Of a DNA stretch of 64,000 nt, positions 1 through 12,231 are shown piece by piece. The notes under the pieces were generated by a model. That model saw nothing but the letters and a program-made list of their open reading frames with translations. It had not been told where the DNA came from and ran no database searches. This DNA comes from Fragilaria crotonensis (Eukaryota; Bacillariophyta; Fragilariophyceae; Fragilariales; Fragilariaceae). The stretch covers positions 186,001-250,000 of the forward strand of contig JAKSYS010000004.1 in NCBI GenBank assembly GCA_022925895.1. Reading direction: 5' to 3'. Position 1 is the first letter of the stretch. Every line of letters begins with the position of its first letter. Made by a program: the position numbers and the translations under genes.

Positions 1-1668
1 ATGTGGCGACACGCTATTAAGGGGTGATTGAGCTGCAGAAAATGAGTACCGTCTTTCCCAGTCAGGGAGGAATAACTCAAAATGAATTGCATTGCCACTT
101 CCCATTTCAAGGTGGTGAATGGATGTAACGTCTCTCTCCATTTTGAGGTGGTTGAGAAAAGCCACCGCATTGCATGCCAGCAAAAACATTGGTGCATTTG
201 TTTTTGACTTTTCCAAATTCACCAAACCTTATGTTTTGTGGGCTTTCTACAACTAAACTGTCATTTTTCAAGGGATAGATTGTGAGTTCACAGTCAAAAA
301 TGGTGTGGTAACAAGAAGGCTGTCAAGACAACTCCTGAGGAATCATCGCCAATGAGTGTGGACTTAATCAGACTTCTCACAATTGTTCCTACGCTTTTGG
401 ACAGAGGTTCATTGTATGAGTGATCTATCTCAGGCAACAGGCACAATCATGACATGACTTCTGCCTTGTCTTTACTACCCAATCACACAAGTGGCATCCT
501 TTCTTATGGAGAGTTGAGAGATGGAAAGGGGTGTTTTCTGCTCTTTGAAATAGCTTGTTGATTGATGAAAGTTCAAGACTCATCATTGGTGCGCAGTCGA
601 TTTTGACAACACCTTCGTCATATCAGACTTAATTGTTCTAGTAACAGGAGAATATGCTCCCGTCATGCCAATACCAACTTCCATCCCACTACAGCTGCAG
701 AATTGTCACCAGCAATATGACACAAACTGTAAGAGAACAACTCATTCACATGAGCCTCCATTCTTGTTCTGTTCTTACTAAGCCAAAATTATGAATGTTG
801 CTGTTGGTGATCCTGTTTATAAACACCCTCGCTCCACTATAGGCTCATTGTTGCATGGGTTGCAGTCAAGGTGAAGTTCTCTTCTCTTAGTGCGCTGTGA
901 AGCAAGCAACTTATTGTAATCCCTTGCCCATGATTATGATGCATGTTACTTTTGAATATGGCAAACAAAGCAATTAATCAGTGTACTATGGAGCTGTGTT
1001 TTATGCTTTTATTACAAATTTGTTGCCCTCTTGTATTTATGGTCAGGAATGTGGTTTCATTGTTGCCACTGCCAATGTTTGTACACAGCCTTCATACCAG
1101 CATACACTGCCTCCTATCTTTTGACATCAGACGACCTCCACAAATCTGCAAAGCATAACTCAGAGATCAATTTTAATGGAATTATCCATGGCCTTTTTGG
1201 GTGTCATGGTGAGTACTTCAAACCCTCAGAATTTTAAATTCACTTCTTTATCACTATCCCTTTGACTGTCAAAGCTTGTTGGCCATTTTTAACACGGCGT
1301 TGTACGAGAAAAATGCCATGTCACCGTTGTTTTCGGTAGTTTCGCAGACCTTTGGGAAAACCACCGAAAATTAAGAAAAACACGAAGATTATGACGCCTG
1401 CTTGGGACTTGGAGTGATGTACTCCGAACTCCGAGTAGTTGGTACAGACCACAAACGACAGAAAGCCGAAAGACATGTCAGCTGATCAACTCGCAGGCAC
1501 GGCAGGCAACATGCAACATATTCGTGAATTTCTTGTACGGAAAGCCCATACAGCTGCGGACTGAAGGGGAGTACTGAGTATGCATACGTCGAACGTTGGA
1601 AACAACACATTCGAATCGAACTTGTATCATACCGGTAGTGGGTTATTGTGTTATTGTGCTTCCGCACC
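1..1668. other. Gene-free, CpG-depleted block
   Basis: No convincing coding region is seen; all open frames here are short and without recognisable motifs. The sequence is rich in TG and CA and poor in CG: I count 9 CpG in positions 1-600, while host coding sequence here often has 3-4 CpG per 60 bases. This is the pattern left by long-term cytosine methylation and deamination, so I infer old, silenced repeat DNA. Normal CpG density returns at about 1290. Confidence 0.55.
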
Positions 1669-2811
1669 TTACGATAGGTTACTAAACCAGCGACAAAGGC
1701 TCTGTGCATCGTCGACTGCGCACCCCGATTGTTCGCATGGATAGTCAATAGAGCTGTCTCCGGTACATACTTTGTAAGCAAATGAATACATGTTCAAGAC
1801 CGTATCAACAGCATCCACAACAATGAGAACGTCACGCGTTGCTGCAGCGCTCGGTGAAGCATCCAGGGTTGCTGGGGTATCAACGATGTCGCCCCCACTT
1901 TGTTCCAAAGAATCCAATGTTTCTTCAATTACACAGTTAAACGACGATGCGAATCGCGCATCATGTGGCTCCGTTATCTTGTTGATATCGCCGCCGCCAT
2001 CCCGATGCTCAAAGTCCCCTTCAATCTCAAACTCAAGGAAGGACAATTCTTTCTCTTCCCTTCCTCCGTCAAGAAGAGGGCATTCCTGCAGCAGTGAGGC
2101 GACCTCAATAGACTCGTTCAGGAAAGAAGGTTCATCTTCATCGAGGAGTTGCTGTTCCCACTCTCGTTTCATATGGTTGAGGCTTTTCTGAACCTTAGTA
2201 GGATGACCGTCGTATTGAGGGTCGGCACACGCAGGGCTCAATGCCGTCTTGTGCAACGTTTTCGCCGCCCCAGCTGAGACTGGCTTCATATGGTCTGAGT
2301 CGGCGTGCTTTTGCTCTGTCATGGCAGGACGGAAATTCTTCGGAAGACTTCTACCAGCTTCAAGTCGCGCATCGCGAAGCCCATGCCCGACCTTTTTCTC
2401 GGCAATCTCTGGGGACGCTTCAACCCAGACCCCAGTTGAAGATCGGTGAAAAAACCGGCATCCCTTAGCTTGAAGCTTGGAAACCAACAGCTTGACCAAC
2501 GCAGCCTTTTCACTTCGACGTGCTTGATTCCTGTAAAAGATCACGTTTTCCTTGATCAGCTTGCGAAAAATCCTGTTGCCTACGTTGTTATAGCACGTGG
2601 GGCCTCGTCCAAGCATAATGTCTGTCGGCTGGACACAAGCCACGGCGAAAGCCTCACCCCCGCTTGGGCATCGCCCCTCCCAACGGTCTTGACGTTTCAT
2701 CGGAGTGCCAAAATGTAGATTCATTTTTTTTCTATGCATCAACTTTGTTCCACATTTGTACGCTCGAATAGGGCATACGTCGACAACATGATTGGCAAAT
2801 TCCGAAGTCAA
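1669..2811 (-). CDS. DUF6824-domain protein (diatom expanded family)
   Basis: A single-exon 380-aa protein. Residues about 61-150 match the DUF6824 pattern common in diatom genomes: a start like PTDIMLGRG, then a glycine/asparagine segment (NNVGNRIFRKL), a basic helix (YRNQARRSEKAALV), and CRFFHRSSTGVWVEASPEIAEKKVGHGLR. The family is probably nucleic-acid associated and regulatory, but no biochemical role is established to my knowledge. The C-terminal 200 residues are acidic, low in structure and rich in Glu, Asp and Ser, compatible with an activation or interaction tail. The start at 2811 is the most upstream ATG; M25, M30 and M38 are alternatives and all leave the domain whole. It lies alone between two CpG-poor blocks and keeps normal CpG density, so it is probably a live gene. 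Confidence 0.85.
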   Translation of the reverse strand: MTSEFANHVVDVCPIRAYKCGTKLMHRKKMNLHFGTPMKRQDRWEGRCPSGGEAFAVACVQPTDIMLGRGPTCYNNVGNRIFRKLIKENVIFYRNQARRSEKAALVKLLVSKLQAKGCRFFHRSSTGVWVEASPEIAEKKVGHGLRDARLEAGRSLPKNFRPAMTEQKHADSDHMKPVSAGAAKTLHKTALSPACADPQYDGHPTKVQKSLNHMKREWEQQLLDEDEPSFLNESIEVASLLQECPLLDGGREEKELSFLEFEIEGDFEHRDGGGDINKITEPHDARFASSFNCVIEETLDSLEQSGGDIVDTPATLDASPSAAATRDVLIVVDAVDTVLNMYSFAYKVCTGDSSIDYPCEQSGCAVDDAQSLCRWFSNLS

Positions 2812-3590
2812 CGTACATAGATCAAGATTGATCAGTAAGGTACATGGAAGATGGTATTGATGGATCCTCGAGAGTAGTCTGGAAGTAACTGCGAAACAAG
2901 ATCAACTCCTTGTGGGGCTTATCATTCTAATACTCCGGAGTAACTCCGGAGTTTCCGATTGGCTTCCAATCCGGAGAATATTTTTGTCTTTCGTTGATCC
3001 AGTAAGTTTACTTCTGGGTACATAACAGTAGCAAGACTCGATTCGTCAGAGACGTATGCTTGTAAACTGGACCATAATGCGTTCTTAGCTTAGGCCTTAT
3101 ATATTATGTGTGCCATGCCCGGAAAGGTCGGAGAAACCTGTGAAGGATTGGAAGGAATCTCTATGTAGTAAAGGGGGTTAAGTGAATGCTCCATGACGAG
3201 TCCTGCATTATACATGCGTCATGCAAGCCCAAACAGGATCTCACAAGGATCCTATATTTTCTTATGTCGCGTCGGCCTCTCCCCACAGTGGCACAAGGCG
3301 CAGGAAGCAGATGGAGATGTTAGCACGCAAAGGGTGAGTTCGGATTTGCCATGGAATTATGACAAATACATGGTTAGGGCTTATCAAATTACAGGTTGCT
3401 CACGAGCCAAAATGTCATGCACGATTGGAAGTGCTACTTAAAGCTCAAGCGTATGCATACGACGGGACCACGGAGTCTAGTCGCAGTGTCATTTCTCCCC
3501 ATTATCCCCCACTAGCTTTTTGGGGGGGAGGGGTCAGTCAGAGATAATGACCAGTAAAATGCACTTGCGCCAATCAGAATCCGCTGAAAT
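2812..3590. other. Intergenic region with duplicated palindrome ACTCCGGAGT
   Basis: Upstream of the DUF6824 gene. No gene is seen. The perfect 10-bp palindrome ACTCCGGAGT occurs twice in direct succession (2932-2941 and 2943-2952), about 120 bp upstream of the start codon, and could be a dimer binding site. A G-run lies near 3520-3530. Confidence 0.4.
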
Positions 3591-5060
3591 GTCATCGTCC
3601 TTTCGCATCTCTGTATGACAACATTTTCAAGCTTTTCGTACATCCAAAAGTTAAATGAACGTGAACAAGAGAAACGATGGAGTGAGGGTCCTCAACATTC
3701 ATGAACACAAATGATGAAGCAGTGCACACTGCAAGGTCCATGTCTGTAGAGACAGGCAATGCATTGGGTGAGACAATGATTTGTGTCTTGAAATAACAAG
3801 TTTGTAAATAACCAGCAATCATTGCCAGCAGACTGTGAGATACTGGAAAAGCAACTGGGTTCCAATCCAAATGTGGCATTGCATTGTTGTAGAAGATAAA
3901 GATAGCATTATTCCTGACAGCAATGACAATTGAAGATTGTAGGCCACATGATCTTTGTCACTGCAATGCATACTAGTTAACATGCAACAGGAAATCAAGA
4001 ATAGGGGCAATGTGAAGTGCTGAATCGACGATGCTCTGTTAGGTACTAGCTAAGTAACAAATCCAACCTGAACATTGAGGAGTGACAGCACTAATGGATC
4101 AGAAGAAGGAAAAATCTTAGTTTTCCCATCAACAAGGATGGTCCTTATCTTGTGAACTTGTCAAGTACTCCTGTTGTCTGTACACCATGAATTGTCTGGC
4201 ACAGTATTACTAGACAATGCTGACGAATACAACGTCAGAGATAATACCACACAGGAGAAGGACGCCCAGTAGATTTTAAGTTCTTCCTCAATGATGACAG
4301 ATGGATTTCCATTCTCAGGGCAAACACATCGGCAGTCTTGATGGGCACTGCAAGGCACAGAACACAAATGGTCTTGATGATCTGGGAAAAGGAATTTACT
4401 GTTAAACAAATGGCCAAGTATTGGACTTCTACATGCAATACAGATGCTACGGGAAACATGAGCTCTCATCATTGAAGGATACTGAGTTTTGGATTCCATG
4501 TATAAACAAAACAAGCGCATTACCCGTGTAACACACACAGTTATTCATACACCTCATTTGTTTCTTATTTTGTTCAGTTTTCATTGCACAGGTTGTTCCA
4601 CACCATATTTAGATGACTGCCAAACCGTTGCATGCACAGGTTGTTGCTTCCACATGTGTGAATGATTGTCGAACCATTGCATGCGTGCTAAGAGTAGTAG
4701 GTTTTTTCTGCAATTCAAGGTTCAGATGTATAAAATTGATGGCTGCTTGACTAAGGGCATCGTAGCATACCATCATCAATGGCTAAGTTCATCGTTTTCA
4801 ACCGTTTTACTCTACTCAGTTACTTTTTCACAACATCATTCCAGCAGTCACTGTATGCAGCTTTGTACCTATGGGTATCCAAAACAGTCCAACTAAGCAT
4901 AAGTTTCAATAAGATTCCTTGTCAAATGTAGTATTTATTGAGCTATGGACAGAAGGGTTCTGCATTGTTTGGAACATTTTGATGACTAAATGACAACAAG
5001 TTCGTGGTAATGCCTTGCCGTCTCATTTCATGGTTTAACAAGCTCTTGTATGTAGTATCA
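3591..5060. other. Extremely CpG-depleted block, no gene
   Basis: The stretch 3721-4020 contains no CpG at all in 300 bases, while TG and CA are abundant. Short open frames exist but none resembles a protein family. Two imperfect direct copies of a segment of about 55 bp (AGGTTGTT...CCATTGCATGC type) lie at about 4590-4700. I infer a heavily decayed, formerly methylated repeat. The region from 5061 to 6266 has more normal composition and also shows no gene. Confidence 0.55.
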
Positions 5061-6266
5061 TTAATGCTTTTTGGCGGATTCTACGAGAATGTAGCTCTTC
5101 TCCTTCAAAGTCCGTCTGTTCCTCTTCCAGATCATTCTACACGACGTCTAATTCCTCGGATCCCTTAGATGCAGATTCATATAGTAGACCATGGTTGTTT
5201 GCCTTGGAGACCTCCTGAGATGTAGGTTGCATGTATCTATGTTTGAGATTCTTATTGTTCTCTCTCATTACAAAGTCCAGACCTTTCTCACTGCAACGGC
5301 ATTCATGCTCTTGAATTAGATGTGTTTGCATGTTAATATTATGTGTATCTGCCCATCGCCATTATGGATGTCTGATCAACATTTGCAGACATGTTTTGTT
5401 AATGCATTTGTAGGCTGATATAGTTTTTCAGCTCATACTTCAAAACGTTGAGATGGGCATATGGACACAATTGTATATTCATGCATAATGAAAACACCCT
5501 TCTGGGCTTACGCAAATTATGTCCATTTATGTTCCATGAGTCCATGAGTGATTCACTCGCACACAGGGGTTAGCAAATGCGTTTGCGTGAGTTTGCATGA
5601 TTTGGTGTTTCAAATCCTGTTCAATTTACTCTAAGTTTTGATGTCGAATTTTCGACAGTATGCAGTTTGTGGAAACCCTATACGAATTCAACCACCCACA
5701 ACAGGCGGAGCAAATCATTACCTGTCATGAAAATGTATTCTTCTTGCTTCACAATTGAATCCTCCCAGCGTATTATACCCTTGTTGTGCCAAGAAAAGAG
5801 CCAAGTAATCAACGTAGAATACTTGGCAGGAAAACGAGTAGACATAACTACGGTAGTTGTTGAAGCCAAGTACATCACTCCCTAAGATTAGAGTCCTTTT
5901 CACTCTGCTGTGACCTTCATTGTGGTATACCATTCTTCGCATGCGAAGCGTGCTTGAAGGTTACTGCTGCATAAAACACTTGGAAGTGGACTGAACTTGT
6001 TGTATTCGCCAGAAAAAAGCCAGACGTTTCCAAGGACAATAGCTGTTTGTATAAACTAAATTGTACTTCAAAAGGATGGGCGATCTCTTGAGAGTAATTA
6101 CCAGGCTCCATCGTAGACAGTATGCAGCATCGTGACCGGAAATGGGCGACGATACGCTAGCATACCAGACCTTCCAAGTATTCTTCGATGGCTTGTATTC
6201 GACGTATCATCCCAAAGTGATAAAACGAAAAATAAACCAAAGAATAAGCTAGGCGATCGGGCTTGG

Positions 6267-7859
6267 CTAATGTTGGAGGCTTTGATAGTCGGACATGGGA
6301 GCACCTTCCGCTACTTCTGCTCGTTGTTCATGGTTTCGATCCAAGTCCGCAACTTGTGCGTGCTCCAGGGCTGCCTGGTAGTCTCCAACGAAAAAGAGAA
6401 TGACAAAACTTATAAGAAAGTAGGCATTGAGCGTCAATAGCCCAATTCTCATTGAAATGCCCGATTCGTTCATAATAGTAAAGACCAGGGGCGGCAACCA
6501 CGACAAGATTTGACAAGCACAAATGTAGACTCCCATCAGTTCCGCTTCTTGGCCCTTGGGAATTATTGTGCAGTACAACACCTTTTCCGTTGGATACACC
6601 CACCCCGTGGAAAGACCCCATATCGCTGCGAAACAGTAGGCTGACAATTGCTGACCTTGCCCGTGCAGTACGAGGCTTGCAGCAGCCGTTGTCACGATCC
6701 AAAGCAAGAGACAGAGCTGCAAGCTACGAATTGGATTGAAGCGATTGGTAAACATGGAGGCGACTCTGGTACCAGGTATTCCGAATAACAACAAAAGTAG
6801 AATTGCAATGCCATTCTCGGTCGACGAGAAATGAAGGTGATCGGTCATGTAGGTGATGGCAATGGACGAAAATGCTGCAGTAGCTGATTCGGCAAATGCC
6901 ACAGAAATGAGAAACCATTTGATTGCGTCATGATGCGACCAGATTGTTTGCGACGTGGCGTACAGTTTGTTAAAGCCTGCCGTCAGGATTGATTGTCCTT
7001 CAGGCACTTGCTGCGCCGCGGGCCGATCTGGAAAGAGGAGGGTCCACGCGTACCCAAAGAACAGTGTACACACGCCAAAGACAAGAGACTGAGATATCCA
7101 AGATGATGTCAGTACGTCGGCAACATTGAAAACTTCCAGCAGAACCACCATCACAAGCAGAAACACAACGCTCGAAGCATATTGAGAAGCAATGAAACAT
7201 CCAGTATATTTGATAAGTTGGTTCGAATCGTTCGTCAGTTCTGGTAGGTATGCATACAATGCACACAAATGAATGAAATAAGTGAACGCAAGAAAAATTT
7301 GGATGATAGCAGCTCCAAACCACAAGCGCTTCAGTAGTATCACTTGCACAAGAATAAGGGTCGTCAGTATTGACGCCGATGCGCGTCCAACCTGCCGCCG
7401 GTATGTAGTGTGATCAATAATAGACCCCACCAACGGCATGGATGCTGCACTCAGGATTCCAACGATTGTGACAATATTCGTCAACAATGAAGACGGTCTC
7501 ATGCCATAGACTCGACCCGTGCATTCTTCTCCCTCAACACAGCCTGCGGCCTCCCTCGCGAGTTTTAACAGAGCAGTCGAGATGAAGACAGCCCCTCCCA
7601 TAATGACTGTTCCACGAGCCGCTGCATCCAGAGTCCAACTAAAGGGGAAACATACCAAATGAGTCTAAGGCTGGTCATACAGATCCCAATGTGGTGTACA
7701 CGGAGTATCCAGATTTTGAACGTACCCTAGAACAGCGTCTATTGTGCTTGGAGGTTGAGCAAACGTTTCTTTCGTTGTCGTGTCATTCTCATCGTCGTCA
7801 GAGCGAAGGGACACAATCGCCGTGTCGTAGCAGCATGGGAAGTTGAAAAGAGATGTCAT
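6267..7859 (-). CDS. UMF1/Atg22-like major facilitator transporter, two exons
   Basis: Exon 1 is 7859-7726 and exon 2 is 7638-6267, with an 87-nt intron bounded by GT(ACGT) and TTTAG. Splicing restores GWTLDAAARG, the hallmark first-helix motif of the UMF1/Atg22 branch of the MFS, and gives about 501 aa. Exon 1 supplies a cytosolic acidic N-terminus (SDDDENDTTTKE). The rest has about 11-12 hydrophobic helices, the loop PLVGSIIDHTTYRR after helix 2, and a middle cytosolic loop near PDRPAAQQVPEGQS. Relatives in fungi export amino acids from the vacuole; in diatoms the substrate and membrane are unknown. The hydrophilic C-terminus (DLDRNHEQRAEVAEG) is likely cytosolic. Without splicing, the frame would begin at 7658 and lose the family motif, so the two-exon model is preferred. 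Confidence 0.85.
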
Positions 7860-10800
7860 GCTCCATACACAGATGAAGGAACCTTATGAGTACAGTAGTT
7901 ATACCCTCGTTTTCATCCAACGCAAATCAGCATTCCTTGGGTTCGGGTGTCACCATCAGTTTGGAGGCATTCTTTTAGCGATTGCCGACATTTAACGTTT
8001 TAGGATTCGGAGTAGCTACACTCACTCAGTACTTCTCTCCGTATGGCTGGTTTCATCAAGAAACTACATATAGTACAAGTTGTGTAGGAATGGTACAAAA
8101 TCCATTGACGTCATGGAGTGAAATGCGATCCGGCATCCTCGCGCCTCCGAACAACACGAGTGGCACCACACAAAAAAACGATCTTGAGACCATGAGATTG
8201 CAATGACGATTTGATCGTCTTCCAGTCCTCATCAGCCGGACCTTTTTGAACTCAGAGCTCGTTTATCAAGTTGGTTAGGCCCCTGAACTGAAAGGTCCGG
8301 CTGATCGGCCATAATGAACCCACTGCTGATGTCCTTCCGATGATGGCTGTAAACGTTCGCCTCTCGCTCTACAGAATGCATTTCCGGACGCCAATTGGCG
8401 TGGATACGTCCCCTGAAGTGATTCATTTCCAAAGCCAACAAGAAGTGTGTATCCCATACCCAGCAGATTGCATGCAACAACGTAGCTGAATTCCTCAGCA
8501 GGGGTCTTCAGAAAGTTGCTCGACCATAAACACTACCTGACTATGACTATCAGCTATCAGGTGCGGAGTTATACTCAGTCTCGCACTTGAAACATAAGGA
8601 AAGGCTGCTACCCGCTATTTGGAGTTCTCATCATCCCAGCTTGAAGCATCTGAATAAAATGAACGGTATTAGTGAACCAAAAAGTGCTCTGCTTCACTAC
8701 TATTTCACTCGTTGTGTTTAATATTACATGCGATTGTCATTTGTGGTCCTCTCCTGCCTCAATAGGTTGTATGCAGTGGCATAACTTTTGACCACAAAAG
8801 ATTCCACCCACAAAAAGGAGTTTGATAGAAAGCAGACGTTGATGAAGTGGGCATATACTCATGGTCAGCTTGAAATCATCCACGACATTGCTTTGCTGGA
8901 AATTCATTCATCTAGTGTCCATCCTCGGCAACGTCAGAGTACTTGGAGCTTTCAAAGGCTGGAACCTTCATCATCTGATTTTGAACGTTCCTCTTGCACT
9001 CCAGAATGTAGGGTTCGCCGGCAACATGGTTTGACTCAGCTGGTACGTAGCAGGGCTTGCAATGACAGACAGCAATACACAACCCGGCAATAGGAGTCAA
9101 TGACCGTTGCGGAGCTTGCGGTATTGAGCCAAGTATGGCATCTCATGAAAGGCATACTTCATGATAGTCATCATAGTCATGAGGTCAGAGATTAGTCAGG
9201 AACGTTGCTCAGTTTGTTGTTGCATATGACATCAGGTGTAAGTCGCTTCACTTTGCTGCTGCACCATCAAGATTAGGGTCGTGCTGCAAAAGGCCTTCAA
9301 AACAAGGAAGTCAGTGTTAAGAACTTCAGCCATGGCAATCATCGCCTTCAAAAAGTCAGTTCCAATGATGGTGTTCAAGTCGCTGAAGGTCTTCCGAAGG
9401 GTACGAGTCGAAATGCCGATGCCGCAGCATGTGACCGACAACGCTGCACCTTCCTAGTGCCAGTAGAGAAAAAGGCATCGATTTCGATAAAAAGGAACAC
9501 ATTTGAAGGCGTTAGTCAAAGATGCAAAAGCAGGAAGTTCTCACAACCGAGACAGTCCTCCGCAAGTGTTCAAGGCAGGCAAGCGAGAGGGTACGTCGGC
9601 GCATATCATTCATGAGAGCACAAACAGGGCAGATTAAAGCACAAAACTCACCCTTCCGCTAATCGAACGCCGTGTCAAGGCATTTACAACAAATGAAAGC
9701 TGTCAACTTTTGATACAGGCTTTGTTTACGGCTTTGTGCCTACCGCCTACCATGACGGATGGATTGTAACAATTATGACGAACGACGAGGTTGATTCCAA
9801 AACTTTTGCGCCAGATAAATTTTTAGAGTACTGAGTGTACGTGTTGCTACGATATTCAGCCAAAGGATGAAACCAGCCATACGACATATCATACCGCACA
9901 GAGAAATTATACAGAGTCGAGTCCAGTTGATTCGTACTACAGTACTGTGGACTGGGGAATACTAGATGTCGTACGTGTACTGACATACTGACAGATATAA
10001 ATATTTTAGAGCTACTACGGTTGAGTCTTTACTGCTTCTCATGGCTAATGGAGTCATCCAGTACTGTTATACTAAAGTGTACTCGAGTACTGTGGTATTT
10101 GAATAGAGGAGTACTCCAAGTTCTACAAGTTCTACAGTATAAACCGAAGTTCTCATATATTTATATTTTATGTTGTTGATACAAGGTACTGCTGTACTTG
10201 TACTGTCAACTGTCAGGACAACAACAGTGAAGGCAACAGAACGTCGAATGAAGAGAGCTCATGGGGAGTTCTGAAATTTATTTCTGGGTTGGGTTGGTGA
10301 ACAGGTTGTTCGTCATTTTTTTGAAAATTTATTAAAAGATGTAACCGACTTCTTGATATGAGTAAAGGAACAACTTACTAAGCAGACTGACTCTCCAACC
10401 TTATGTATTGTTTAACATCTACTACAGTAGAATTGTCACCTATGCTTTGCTTTCTCCCTTGTCCAATCACAGGAAGAGAGAAGTCAGAGGATTCCACCAA
10501 GCTCATGCCATGCATCACAGACAATGAGGCCATCACAACATTCATTTAGTGCATTGTAATCATGGATTGAACTGGTTCCAATCTCTCATCATCAATCCTT
10601 CACCTTCTTAATCTACCAGGTACCGGTATCCGCATCAACGACACGCAACAGACCATTCGGGCTATTAACCGATTTTTACTGGTTTTCATCTTAAGGCTGC
10701 TGCTGGCAAGAAAATCGGTACTGTAGTCATGGTGTACAACTAGTATTGGTGTTCTACGAGTCTACGAGTACTCCATACTCATCAGTACCGCTACGTCATC

Positions 10801-11093
10801 CATCCACTCGCAGCTCGCAGCTCGCAGTTGTGAACCCAAGGTACGGGCATAGGTGCATCGTACTAGCACTGCAGTACTGAAGTACCTGGTACTCGGAAAA
10901 CTGTACGACAAATCTCAACTCCAAAAGTAGCCCGGAAGTAGGATGTTTGGTACGAGTGAACGTCAGTTTGGAATTCACGAATACGAACCACGGGAACTTC
11001 CAGGAAACGGAAGAAGGGCACCAGTTGTCCATCCCCGGAGCAACACAAAAAAAAAAGCCGATATTCTCGAAAACAATTCAATAAGAATCCACG
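7860..11093. other. Long intergenic region
   Basis: No gene is supported. Open frames around 8788-9093 and 9232-9441 lack homology signs and codon continuity. The part 9800-10210 and 10730-10800 is dense in GTAC, AGTACT and GAGTACT words, a spacer style seen again near 40.5-41.0 kb and 56.9-57.0 kb. One TACCGGTA octamer lies at 10621-10628. A perfect 15-bp inverted repeat sits at 8231-8305. Confidence 0.4.
8231..8305. repeat. Perfect 15-bp inverted repeat (hairpin)
   Basis: ATCAGCCGGACCTTT at 8231-8245 is exactly complementary to AAAGGTCCGGCTGAT at 8291-8305, with a 45-nt loop. It lies about 370 bp upstream of the transporter start codon. It could be a structured RNA, an end pair of a tiny element, or chance; no flanking target duplication was seen. 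Confidence 0.6.
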
Positions 11094-12231
11094 ATGTCCA
11101 TTCCAAACAACAATGATATCGCCCCCGATGTACCACAAATGCGATCTGTACTGATACGATCAGCTGAGGCCCCATCAATTCCATCACGAAGCAGTTTGCA
11201 ATTCAATTCCAAATCAGGGAAGCCTCATTCGAGCCTATCGTACGTGGTACCCAGTATTAAATCGCACGCAGGAAGCTCGTGGAAACCTTGCAATGTTCCC
11301 AAGCTTCCTGAGGTATACATGCTAGAGCGATCACATGTGTCGATCCCAGATGCGGACGCACTTGAGATTGCAGAGCGCATCGCTGAGTGCCTGCGAACGC
11401 AGTCGATCACAGCGAGCTTTGACGATGTAAGTATCCCTCACGCAATTAATGGGACTCCCACACGACTTGGAAAATTTCAATGCAATTTCACTCACCTCTC
11501 TGGTGCTGTTGTTCGTGGATTAGAACAAAGCCGTTGCGGAAACTGCTTGCCACACTCAATTCTATATCAAGCTCTTTGAAGACGACCATCAACTTATCGT
11601 GGAGGTTCAGCGAAGGACTGGATGTTCCTACACCTTTCATCAGTGTTCCAAGGCAGTCTTGAGAGCTGCCAAAGGGGAAGAACCATGTCGTCGTGGTATG
11701 CAACGATTTACCGTTCCTGATGTTATTCGGAATCGCGAGGAAACTACAAAGGTCAATGACGAAGTGATGGAACGTTCCTTCGATTTACTGAAGAGCAACC
11801 GAGTCGATTCTAAACTATTGGGCGTGCAGAATCTCGTCAAGCTGAGTGAAAATGTACCCCTCGGAGATCAATTGACCATTATTATCAATCTTGTCCTTAT
11901 GCGACCTGATGAAGACGATTCATTTGCTACTATGCTCCGCCGCGATGCCCTTACAGTATTGGCAAACTCCTTGGCGTTGAGCCATCCTGCAGACCTGGTA
12001 TCGGACGAGTTGATTCGAACATTGATCGCGGACTTGACCGACAATGATTTGCATACTGCTCACCAAGCGGCGCGTTGTCTGACCTCTGTCTGCCAGTGCA
12101 AAGGGCTCAAGCAACTTGTTGCCAAGATGGGGGCAACCTCCGCTACGTTGCGAGCCCAACAAGAAGGCCACTCACGACACGAGATGTTGGAACGAGAAAC
12201 GCGACTGCTCCAAATGGAGCTGGAGGGATGA
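11094..12231 (+). CDS. Uncharacterised protein with helical-repeat C-terminus, two exons
   Basis: Exon 1 is 11094-11426 and exon 2 is 11524-12231; the 97-nt intron has GTAAGT and GGATTAG ends and falls between codons. The product is about 346 aa. Residues 1-65 are Ser-rich and disordered. Residues about 70-160 include ALEIAERIAECLRTQSI and, across the splice, FYIKLFEDDHQLIVEVQRR then FHQCSKAVLRAAKG, an alpha/beta pattern that recalls KA1-like domains, which sense lipids or regulate kinases; this is a weak resemblance. Residues about 170-320 are amphipathic helices (LLGVQNLVKLSENV, DALTVLANSLALSHP, AHQAARCLTSVCQ) typical of ARM/HEAT repeats. No catalytic motif is seen. A role as a scaffold is an inference. 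Confidence 0.75.

Noticed and set aside
8788-9441. Frames of 69-101 aa on both strands
   Set aside because: No family resemblance, overlapping frames on both strands, and no splice sites that extend them.
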